From assembly GCF_028009165.1 (NCBI RefSeq), contig NC_079242.1, positions 1,426,001 to 1,490,000 on the forward strand: a stretch of DNA of 64,000 bases. The letters run 5' to 3'. Below, piece after piece: positions 54,816 to 64,000 of the stretch. The notes under the pieces are model-generated. The model was not told the DNA's origin. It saw nothing but the letters and a program-made list of their open reading frames with translations, and did not search any database. Positions within the stretch are counted from its first letter, which is position 1; every line of letters begins with the position of its first letter. Source of the stretch: Akanthomyces muscarius (lineage: Eukaryota > Ascomycota > Sordariomycetes > Hypocreales > Cordycipitaceae). Position numbers and translations under genes: made by a program.

Positions 54816-56072
54816 TTACTCCTGGCCAACAAGACCCAGCGCAAGACCGGTACCAGCGGTAGCAGAAGCCCAGACGAGCGCGTACGTGGCAGCACCAAGG
54901 CAGCTGACGCCGTCAATCGCAATGGCCAGGGCGAGGTAGGTGCTCACGGCCGTCATGACGGTGACGATGGCGGTGCGCGTGATGACGATGCGGCTGCGGA
55001 GCGTGTAGCCCCAAAAGTTCCACCAGACCGTCTCGCGGAGGCTGGCCTGGACGGGGTCAAACTGGCGGATCTTCTCGTCCTCCTTGCTCTTGCCCGTCGT
55101 CACGTACGGCGCAAAGATGAACTTGCTGGCCGCGACGCCAAAGAAGAGGGCCGTGGGCAGCAGCGCGAGGAACGAGGCCGAGTACGCGGGCGCGACGGTG
55201 GGGATGCCATGGAAGTAGAGGACAAAGACGCGGGGCAGGAGGAAGCGCAGCGAGAGCGAGACGACGGCCGCGTAGACGTTGGTGGACAGGGCGGCGATGA
55301 GCACCTGGAAGGGCCCGGAGACGAGGTCCTTGTTGTACAGCCTGGGCCCGGCGAAGCGGAGGCTGCCGAGCGGGCGGGCGAGGGCAAAGGCGGCGGCCGG
55401 CGCGGCGACGTCGATGAGGGTGCCGGCCACGGCGGTCGCGGGGCGGATGCCGTAGAACATGGCCAGGAGCCAGAACGAGGGCGCGTGCGCGACAAACGAG
55501 ACGAGGCCGACGTCGATGAAGTCGAGGTTGGCGACCCAGGCGAGCGCAACCTCGGCCGCGCGCCAGCCCGCCAGAAGGAGCAGCTCCATCGCGGTCTCGG
55601 GTTGGGTGCGCAGCGTGCCCATCTCGTCGCCGGTCACCGTCGCGAGCGCGAAGCGGCCGGCAAAGAGGAGCGCAAAGGTCAGCGCCTCCACGGCGACAAA
55701 CTTGCCGGCGGGCGGCAGGTCGGCAAGGAGCGCCTTGCGCGGCAGGCTGTTGCTGCTGCTGCTGCTGCTGCTGCGCTGAACCTGCTTGTCGGCCGCCGAC
55801 GATGACGCGCGGGGCTTGCTCTGGCGACGCTGCTTGGCGGACGCGGGCGTGGCCGTCGCGTCCTTGTCTTTGGTGGCCGCCTTGGTGCTCTTGCTGGCTG
55901 GCGTGCTCTTGGCCGAGACGGTCTTTGCGGGCGTGTCCTTGTCCTTCTTGGTCACGCTCTTTGCGGGTGTGCTCCTCGCGGAGGCGGACGAGGCCTTGGC
56001 CGGGGTCGACTTGACCGGCGCAGGATCCGGCGAGGCCGTGCTGGCTTCGCTCTTGGCGGATTTTCTAGGCAT
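54816..56072 (-). CDS. Uncharacterised multi-pass membrane protein with Lys/Ser/Ala-rich N-tail
   Basis: Single exon, 418 residues. I do not recognise the family. The first 110 residues are low complexity with repeated STPAK/STPASK units (VKSTPAKASSASARSTPAKS) and a run of seven Ser, encoded by an AGC triplet repeat at about 55750-55775. The rest has about seven to eight hydrophobic stretches, including KFVAVEALTFALLFAGRFAL, FIDVGLVSFVAHAPSFWLLA, VFVLYFHGIPTVAPAYSASF and VITRTAIVTVMTAVSTYLAL. Between them are conserved-looking polar pieces (YNKDLVSGPFQVLIAALSTN, FDPVQASLRETVWWNFWGY). No signal peptide: the long charged N-tail probably faces the cytosol or nucleoplasm. ER or nuclear-envelope location is a guess. 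The start ATG at 56072 is the only one near the frame's beginning. Confidence 0.8.
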   Translation of the reverse strand: MPRKSAKSEASTASPDPAPVKSTPAKASSASARSTPAKSVTKKDKDTPAKTVSAKSTPASKSTKAATKDKDATATPASAKQRRQSKPRASSSAADKQVQRSSSSSSSNSLPRKALLADLPPAGKFVAVEALTFALLFAGRFALATVTGDEMGTLRTQPETAMELLLLAGWRAAEVALAWVANLDFIDVGLVSFVAHAPSFWLLAMFYGIRPATAVAGTLIDVAAPAAAFALARPLGSLRFAGPRLYNKDLVSGPFQVLIAALSTNVYAAVVSLSLRFLLPRVFVLYFHGIPTVAPAYSASFLALLPTALFFGVAASKFIFAPYVTTGKSKEDEKIRQFDPVQASLRETVWWNFWGYTLRSRIVITRTAIVTVMTAVSTYLALAIAIDGVSCLGAATYALVWASATAGTGLALGLVGQE

Positions 56073-57288
56073 ATTGGATTCAATTAGGATTCGATTGAAT
56101 GTGAGGCCGAATTTTGCCGTGTATCAATGATGTTGCGCTCGAGCAGAGGGGTTGCGAAATCACGTTGATAAGAGGTTTGTTTGATTTTTTTGTTGTTGAT
56201 GTCCAAGAAGCTTTTTAGCGTGGGCGCGTCTCGGCTGCTGAAAACGGCGTTCGGATCGCGTCTGTATCTCGAAGAGTGGGAATTGGTGGATAGCCTCGGC
56301 CGGCAGAAGCGATGGTCGGGAAATAAAGTGTACAAAAAGTGTTGTGTGATGAAGGCGCAGTAGAATCAGCGGTCAGAGTTTGATTTGCGTCCGCGTCGCG
56401 CTGTACCTATGGAGAGGAGAAACGTGACGTGACACTGAAGCTTGGGGGCTTGGAGTTGGGAAGCTCTACCTAGGTAGTGTAGGTGAGGTACCTGGCGGTG
56501 CGCAACCACGCTGGTTGGCTGGCAGGCAGGCTGGTTGGCTGCAGCAGTGTTTTCGCAGCGCGTGCCGGCCGGCTGCCAACAGCGGGGTCCCACCATCGGC
56601 CAACCAGCTCCAGCCCGTCATCCAGTCTTGGTCGATCTGCAGAACTTGCAAACCAAAAGTCCCCAAAACACCCCGCCTTTGTTGCACAATCTCACAACCC
56701 TGACAGTTTCTACGAATATCCCGGACTACTTGCCATATACGGCTAGTTGTCCATTGAGGGGTCAAGTCTTGTGGCGAAAAGCCTACCTCAGCTTCGATAT
56801 TAAATATCCCAACTCCATCGCTTCATCTTCACCTTCTCAGATACCCAGTTCATCACCACAGCGGCCCGTTTGCATCTCCAACATCGCCATCAACCCACGC
56901 GACGACATCATCATGGGTCCCGATAGTCCTCGACAGTCACAGCATCAATAGAGCATCCATGGTTCAGATCAAATATATTCGCTTCGTTTGGTATTTATTC
57001 GGGTGTCCGCTCGACGCCGACAGACATTCACTTTAACCTCGTGGGGAAGCAATCGCGCCCCAGTCCAAAATGACTGCTCAGACGGGCTCTCCACTCTTCG
57101 GTGCTAAACGTCGTGGCGGAGCAGAACCACCTCATACAGGTTTGTATGTATATCGTTATACAAAAGAGACATCGCGCCGTTCCTCCCAATGATTATAATC
57201 CAAGTCCAGAGTCCAAATTACCGACTCCTGTTATGCTCCATGCGTTTCCAAAGAAAAAAGAAAAGAAAGGAGGTTGGCTGCTCTGCAG
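56073..57288. other. Intergenic, 1.2 kb
   Basis: Promoter of the membrane-protein gene on the left (56073-56400) and 3' flank of the C2H2 gene on the right. Frames of 60-138 codons on both strands have no recognisable content. Short direct repeats ggctggttggct occur near 56510-56540. Confidence 0.5.
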
Positions 57289-58687
57289 TTACTCCTCCAT
57301 ACGGCCAAAGACGCCGTCATCATCCTCGTCACTGCGAGCACGAGAGCGGGTTTCGAGATCGTCGTCGTCGGCCGCCGACTCGCCACTGTCCTCCATCTTG
57401 ACGTCTTGGCTGCCGCGTCGGAACTCGCCACGGGTGAAGCTTTCGGGTTGGCGGCTGGGGAAGCTGTTGAGAAAGCCAGCGGTGGAGAAGGATCGGGCCT
57501 GATCGCGGTACTGTTGGGGCACGGGAGGCACAGGCGGGGCATCAGCCGGGACGCCGACGACATCGCGGCCTCCATTGCTGCCAAAGCTGCAGCTCAAGAG
57601 CTCGACAGCAGCAGCCAGATCGCGGTCTTCGTTGCCAGTACCGGCGGGACCCAGCGAGGGTCGGCGGGCGTCGCTCCATTGGGCATGCGGGATGCTGCTG
57701 GAGAGGTGCTCAGGGCCCATTGAGGGTGATCGGAGGCTCTGGGCGATGCCGCTGCCACCACTGAGACGCTTCTCACGATAGGCCAAGCCGTTGAAGCCAA
57801 GAGGCTCGCCAAATGGAGGCGGGGTCGTGTCGGCAGAGCTCTGTCGCTCTTGGTGCTCCGAGTAACCAGACGCGGACGGAGAGGCGGATTCGGGCTCGCT
57901 GGTAAAGTCCTTTGCCGAGTCGGGGGGAGTCACGGCTTCCGGCTCCTTATTAGGGCCATTCATGGCCAGGAGAACAGAAGCAGCCTCGAGAAGCTGGACT
58001 TGCTGATGCTTGGAGATGAGCAGCTTCGAGGTCAAGGACCACTCGGGAGTGTGTTCCCACCTACAATCCAACATGTTAGTGCTCGGCCGAAAAGTAACGC
58101 GGCTGGTAGGCGCGCGTCGTTGGCACAGGTATGACTAACAGGTGCTTTGTCAAGCAACTGCTATGCTTGTAGCCTTTGCCGCATGTCTCACATCGAACTT
58201 CGACGCGGTTGCTCTTCTTGCCGTCCTTTGTCAAGGGCTGGCCGTCACTGGCACGACGAGCGCGGTTGCCGTCAACTGAGCCCTCGGCATCATCGCCCGA
58301 CATGGAATCGTCATCGATGGCACTCTCCTGGTGCAACTTGGACTCGGCGAGGGAGCGCTGAAACGGCAAGCTGGCCGGCGGAGAGGGGAGACTGGCCGCA
58401 ATCGACATCTTGGCAGCCTTGGACATGGTGTTTCGTCGAGCGTTGGCGTTGGCAATGGGAATCGCGGTGGCAGGGTCGCCGTCGGCAATGGCGGCGGTAA
58501 GGGCGGCAACGTTGGCAGTCTGGTTGGTGACAGACTTGCGTCGGGTGACGCGGTGGTTCGGGTTGAGGGTTCCGGTGAGAAGGGAGTGGGAGGAGTTTCT
58601 CGCATGCGTGTGGCGGGCAGGCAGTGACGAGGAGGCTGCCGAGAGCGAGGGACGCTGGTGCGTCAACGGTCTTGACGACTGCTGCAT
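57289..58687 (-). CDS. Single C2H2 zinc-finger protein, putative transcription factor
   Basis: Predicted 439 residues, exons 58687-58140 and 58060-57289. The 79 nt intron (GTTAGT donor, CACTAAC branch, TTGTAG acceptor, phase 2) lies within the finger, joining CLTKHL to WEHTPEW. The finger reads VRCETCGKGYKHSSCLTKHL then WEH, with C-x2-C and H-x3-H ligands, preceded by a basic KKSNR stretch. It is followed by a conserved helix (LLISKHQQVQLLEAASVLLA). The rest is disordered and Ser/Pro-rich; the C-terminus is acidic (ESAADDDDLE, SDEDDDG). This one-finger arrangement with a KHQQVQLLEAASVL helix recurs in Pezizomycotina, but I know no assigned function. The start is the first in-frame ATG (MQQSSRPLTHQRPS). 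The sequence just upstream (CTGAC, then AACGCAAAG) resembles a splice acceptor, so a short upstream coding exon is possible. Confidence 0.82.
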
Positions 58688-59290
58688 CTCCTTTGCGTTG
58701 GGGGAATCCAAGTCAGCAAGAGGGGTCACTTCTCAGCGGCATAAACAATCCAGTGTTGACGGCGGTGGGAGGGAAGGATGGCCATTCATACTTTGGAGGA
58801 GGCCATTGCCCACGACTTTTGGATTGCTTGTGTGGCGCGAGACGTTGGACGCCAACCGAGTCGTAGGCTTGGGCGAGACGAGGGAGATTTGGCTGACGAG
58901 ACGGCGGCCGGGGTAGCGAGAGTGAGTACGATGGCGCTAGTGAGCGTTCAGAGCGATGTGAGCGATTGGACGATTGAGCAAGTGTATAGTTGGTGGGTGG
59001 GAAAGGAGAGTGTCGAGGATAAAGGAGACTGTGGAAGCAAGCACAAAAAAAGTTGGGAAGAAAAAAAGGTAATGTTTCGTGAGAAAAGGTAGGCTGAGAC
59101 GAGAAATAATATTTTGGGAGGAGCAATGCGGCAGTAGTGGGAGCGAGGAGGGGCGTGTGTGTGTGCGAGTGTGTGTGGGCGGGCGACGAGCGACACGGCG
59201 ACCGAGGACGAGTGTCGCTGGACGAGGTGAACGAGGTACATGGGCCAACACGGGCAAAGCGAGTGGTGCGCAGGTACTCCGTGCCTACTA
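58688..59290 (-). promoter_or_regulatory. Pyrimidine-rich leader/promoter of the C2H2 gene
   Basis: On the minus strand, 58990-59260 is C/T-rich with short T runs (for example ttttttcttcccaac), a typical fungal leader or core promoter. A possible 3' splice site just before the start (at about 58691) suggests a leader intron. Short Leu/Ser/Pro frames here reflect composition. Confidence 0.45.
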
Positions 59291-62200
59291 GTAGAGGCTA
59301 GGCGTGCTGCGTTGGGAGTGCGTGGTGCGTCGCGCGGAGGAGGAGGGCGAGGGAGGGTGTAAAGTGGTATAGCGCATGGCGCATGGCGTGTGGCACTGCC
59401 CGTGGGAGCAGCGAGCTGGGAGGCCTACCTAACGTTGGGAGGGGCGCGAGCGTATCAACAACGCAGATGAGGACAGAGGAGGAGGAGTATGGGGGTGATT
59501 TGGCCATGCTGGGGATCGATGATGGGCCAAATGTCGGAACAAACAATGGGATGTAGTGTTTGATTGTCCACGGCATCATCATCTATTTTACGGACTACAG
59601 GGCCACGACGTACAGCGAGCATTGGCAGGCACCGTTTGGCAGCATCGGCAACGGACACGACATGGAAGCCGGCCACAGGCACAGGATGCGAATGGTGGCC
59701 ACGCCGCGCCGTCCATGGAAGGAACGTCAATGAGTGACTGTTTCCGAAAATACAGTGGCGACAACGGAGGGCCAGGGCCAGGCCACCCATCCACGCACCA
59801 CGGTCAAGGCGTCGCTGCTTTGGGGGGCGCGCGCTGGGGCGGGGCCCAAGACGGCAAGCCCCAAAGGCCAAGCAAGGTATTTGGCATGAGTGGCATGGTA
59901 CTTGCAAACATCTAGCAATACGCGTGTAGAGGCAGGTATAGCGTTGGTGGACGGCCGGTACATTTAGCGTTGGGCCATTGCCAGGCTTCCAGCAGTTTCC
60001 AGCGCAGGGGGCGCCACAGCGCTCTCGCCCACTGTGAGGCCACTTGGTAACAGCACAAGCGTACCACGAGGTACTGGATATTGGAGTATAATTCTGGAGA
60101 CACTCTGGAGACTAGGCTTTGGACCACACGCCCCCCCTCCAGGTGCACTAACTGGCAACTGCTTAGCTGGGTTCTGATCTATTTATTACTGGTAGGAGAC
60201 TCAGTCACGCCCGTCAAAACCGGCAGAGGAGAACCGTCGCTGGTGGAGCCGAGAAACGGCATGTGATTGGGCCAAGCGAGGTTGACACCTGATCACCAGG
60301 ACAGGACAGCCAGCAACTGGATGGCCCGAAATCATGAAGGAAAAGCTGAGAGGGAGGTGTGGGCTCTGACATTTTTATGCCAACTGCCTAGACTCTACTT
60401 GGAAACATGTTATGCATGAAATTTGCTGTAGGTACAGCGTAGTGTGGCCTGTTTCGGGGGTGGTGATGTGTTTTGCTGCTATGGTGAGCTGGTGAGCGGC
60501 CAGGCTTACGAGGGCATTAGCGCAAGGCACCGGTGCTGCTTGTGCCTGAAAGGAATTGATCCAAGGGAGGGAGATGGAGAGGGGTTTTACAGCAATTTGG
60601 GCACTGTTGTCTCCAAGTCTGAGATGAATGGGCCAAAAATTGTCGACACAAACCACAACTTTCTTTTTTTCTTTTTTCTTTCTCACACACGCGACTTGGT
60701 TCGTCCAGTGTAAGCAAGCCCTGAGCTTTTGTCTCGGATACGGGCAAAGAAGGCCAGGCCGTGCGAAGCCCGTACCTAGAGTTCAATGGTGTGTGGCTCG
60801 TACCCCAACATTTCAAACCCAAAAGCCTGGCCAATGGCGAGAGCATTGCCCCTGAAGAGAAAGAAAGAAGGAATGGCAAGAGAACAATGGCTTATTTGGA
60901 AACGTGTGATGAGAAGGTAGGGGATTTTTCTTCTTTTACCGCAATTTACTTGCACCAAACACCCGGCAGGGCAAAACGCTTGTTGCGGCCCGGAGCAATT
61001 ACACGGGAGGAGTTGCCTCAAGGGATACGGATACATGTTCTGATGGGGAAAGAAGGTCTTGCCGGGGAGGGTGTGTGTGTAGATTGATTCTTCTTTTCCC
61101 GTCTGTGCTTTTACAAGTAAAGGAGAAAAAGCAGACAGTGAACAAAAAAAATGTTTGGTCATTGTTTTTGCAGATGGCCGGAAATAGACATCTTGTTTCT
61201 GGCAATGGTATTTGCCTGCAATCCAGCCATCTTTGGGTACAGCGCGGCCTAAATTAAAAGCTGCCAGCTAAAACTGCGCCACAGCGCTGCCATCTAGGCG
61301 CCTGAGCTACCCCCCTGTAGCGTCTCCAGCTCCCCCACTGATGGATGGAGCTGTCTGGCACTCCATCACTGTAAAACCTGACCCATTTTATGATGCGTAC
61401 ATTTCTGGATGCAAGCTTCCGGGCCAAAAAAGATGTGCTCATCACCATGACACGGGACATGGGAATTTGTTGAACCTGGCACTGGACAATCTGGCTTCCC
61501 AGGGATCATCATCGAGATTTCCAGTTTCCCAGTTTTTTGTTTTGCCATTTGCATCTAGACTTTTTTGGAACAACAAGTAGCAAGGAAGGTGAAAGAATGT
61601 AGCAACTGAATGCGTGACATCTCATTTCGTTGCGTCATTGACCCCCATTGACACGCAACTTTTCGACTCGAGTACTTGAGAATTCCAGTCTTTGGATAAA
61701 GACTTGTTGGAAATTTTTATTAGCCGATGCACTGGCTATTTTTGCATCCATTCTTGGCCCTCGAGATGGATTCGGCGACCCGGATAAGGGTTCCAGCAAA
61801 CCTAGCCCCAAACCCTAATCAGCATTCCCCAGCCCAGCCCAGCCCAAGCCAGCGCAAAATAATGCCCATTGCTTGGGTTGGTGACGAGATGCAAAGCCGC
61901 CGGCGCCCGATAACGCGATTGTCAGGCTTGCATCGGCCGAGTCAGGAAGCAGTTCGCTGCAGAAAACAAAGTCGCGGACCATTTGCTTTTTGCTGCTGTT
62001 GTGCTTCATCCTAGTGGTTGGTTGCAAGCGTCTTTTTTTTTCCTCTCTCTTAGCACGCAAACTTGCGACACAATCTTGCGCAACTTTTTTTCTTCATAGT
62101 TATATTTTTACTTGTGTAGGCACTGCCCGCCGGTTGACAATTAAGCCAGGCTGATCAACGCAGAACCGTCCCCGCCCCCGCACAACCGCTGCGCCGATGC

Positions 62201-64000
62201 ATAAACTACGGGGCTTATTCAGCCCACGCGCGGCGACCTGCTGAGCAAAGAAAATGGCTGCACTAATAATGAAGCGATCTCTTTCTGCGGCCACGCATGC
62301 AAGGACGTAGAAAAACGTGTCGTAGACGATGCCTCCTGTAGTTACAAGCCTCTAAAGAAGTGATTATTGTCTTTCTGAGTATCGTCTTTCCATTGCTTTC
62401 GTCCTACACACATACTCTTCCGCTGCTGCCGCTGCGTCGTCCAATTTAGCAAAGTGAGGGGTAAAACCCGGGCGAGGCGCGCCCAAATAGCAGGGGTATC
62501 CAAGAGAGAGGGGAAAAAGAGGAAAGCCCATACAAAAAAGAAGACCACAAATGAACACACGCCCCAGACTATACAAAATTGGGGAAACTATCCAATTCAG
62601 CTCCGTGCTCTTTGTTTCTTTTTTGGAAGCGGGGAAGGACAGCAAAAGATGGATAAATTTCACAGGCGAGGCTGCGCGGGGCTTGGCTGGGATGACCTTG
62701 TCCATGACGACTACTCCGAGCTCTCCGGCCCATGTATTGTATGACAGGCGAGGTGGCATCTGAGCTGCCAATTGGAAGTCGTTGGCAGAGCGGCAGAGCT
62801 GTAAGCTGACTGTTTGCCTCGACAAGGAGAGAAGAGAGAGAGAGATGTGGAAAATCTTGCCCAAGCCCAGCGGCTGATGGAGGGACGGCAACGGACGGGC
62901 ACAAACGCTCCCACCCGCTTCCCAGCAACCAGTCCAGCTGTCCAGTCCCCCTACGCCAAGCCCCAGGTGGCGGGCGTGCCATCGCGCCAGACTGGCTGGC
63001 CCTAACTTCAGGGCTATTGCATTTCAGAATGGCTTTGCATACCCGTAGGTACCATGGCCCCAGGCTGCAACCATGTATCTGTAAGAACGTGCCTGCTTTC
63101 GTGCATTTATCGCGCAAGCCACACGAACCTACAGGTTCCGGCTGGCGCCCCCTCCGAGCTCCTTTGCAGGGCCTTTTGTCTCTGAGAGTGGACAATTCGG
63201 CCGCCCCAAATTTGAGCTGTTCCCGCCCCCTGTGCACATTTTGACATGTTTGCGCGTTCGAATGCAGAGCACACATCCGGGGCAAGGTACCGCGTGCCAT
63301 GTTTCTCTGCAAAGGCACACACCTTCACCTTCCCGTTGCGCCCTAGCTGCCTGAATGTCTTCGATCCCACCTCGCGATTTAATCAACTACCTTCTCGGCC
63401 GTATTGCGCGGGGTGGATAGCGTTCCTACGGGGCTTTTTCAAGACTTGCGTTGAACCACCACCAGACTAAGAAGGTCGGCCGAGGGGAGGGGCGCGCTTT
63501 GGATGATACATGGGAGAACTGATAGCATATCTTGTGTGACAAAGCGGAAAGACGATAAAGGCCCCCGTGGAGAACTGAATAATCAAGAGGAGAGAAAGCA
63601 AGTCACGATGCCAAACGTATGTAATTGCTCCTCTTCGTGATGGATTTGACAGGCGCCTGTATCCTCGCACACCCCTCCCCGGTCATATTGGTATCCGGCG
63701 CTACCAGTACTAATGGCACCAGTACCACCCAGCATCCCATCCAGCTCAAGCCACGAGGCCTGCTGCTGTCCTTTTTTTCTTGGTCCGTCCAGCGACCACA
63801 TGACTTTTTGCCAGACATCTTTATAAAAAAAAATATAAAAAAAGGGATCCAAGTAAAACTGTTCGGGCTTGATCGCTTAAACGCGGCCCTAGCACCAATT
63901 CGGCAAAATTGTCTTGCCTTTTTTCCATCGACGTTTCTGGCATTACAATAAGCGATATAAGCGACTTGAAAACCATAGCTAGGGCTAGGATTAGCTTTGA
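59291..64000. other. Gene-poor interval of 4.7 kb to the window end
   Basis: No frame is supported. The longest (62569-63318, minus, 249 codons) is rich in Arg, Cys and Pro, overlaps several others and has no family motif or splice logic. Features are T- or A-rich runs (60660-60690, 62025-62105, 63825-63845), GT repeats near 61070 and a GA run (gagagagagagatgtgg) near 62832. It could be the long regulatory region of a gene beyond the right edge, as large fungal developmental regulators often have several kilobases of promoter; that is inference. Confidence 0.5.

Noticed and set aside
62569..63318. 249-codon minus-strand frame near the right edge
   Set aside because: Overlaps several other frames and has no domain-like hydrophobic pattern; likely chance in a GC-moderate interval.
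1..64000. CRISPR arrays, insertion sequences, LTR or TIR transposons
   Set aside because: No regularly spaced repeats, terminal repeats or transposase/reverse-transcriptase motifs were found by eye.

Overview
This is a 64 kb stretch of a filamentous ascomycete nuclear chromosome (Pezizomycotina; most likely Sordariomycetes, order Hypocreales, though the order is an impression). The evidence is short introns (49-90 nt, GTRNGT donor, CTAAC/CTGAC branch, YAG acceptor), fungal-only families (Zn2Cys6 regulators, Bni4-type protein, ACS and DHA2 transporters), pyrimidine-rich 5' leaders and long gene-poor intervals. I found no rRNA, tRNA, CRISPR array or intact transposon. Gene models were built by hand from reading frames, splice signals and remembered family motifs; no database search was run.

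Layout. 0-2 kb: one weak gene candidate. 2-8 kb: tRNA-dihydrouridine synthase (DUS1 type) and a Bni4/Afr1-like phosphatase-docking protein with a long leader, both on the minus strand. 8.3-14 kb: gene-poor. 14-22 kb: DHA2-type MFS transporter converging on a GH2 beta-mannosidase, which is divergent from a Zn2Cys6 regulator across a 1 kb promoter with clustered CreA-like sites. 22-36 kb: mostly housekeeping (splicing factor CWC22, DPM2, a BCAS3/WD40 protein, a SnoaL-like protein, an ING-family PHD protein). 36-41 kb: aminoglycoside-phosphotransferase-fold kinase and an ADP1-like ABCG transporter interrupted by one in-frame TAG. 42-51 kb: a fused 3-hydroxyacid dehydrogenase / four-carbon acid-sugar kinase, a divergent Zn2Cys6 regulator, and an ACS-family MFS anion transporter. 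51.8-58.7 kb: bactofilin-like beta-helix protein, an unrecognised multi-pass membrane protein, and a single-C2H2 protein. 59-64 kb: gene-poor.

How genes may work together. The clearest functional grouping is 42.4-51 kb. An enzyme that would oxidise and then phosphorylate a C4 sugar acid (threonate/erythronate type), a regulator sharing its 431 bp promoter, and an organic-anion permease look like a small catabolic cluster. The beta-mannosidase and neighbouring regulator at 16-22 kb may be a second carbon-utilisation unit under catabolite repression. Four genes carry introns whose length is a multiple of three and which contain no in-frame stop (87, 60, 69 and 72 nt), so unspliced mRNA would still be translated through them. 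Coordinates of exons are given in each entry.
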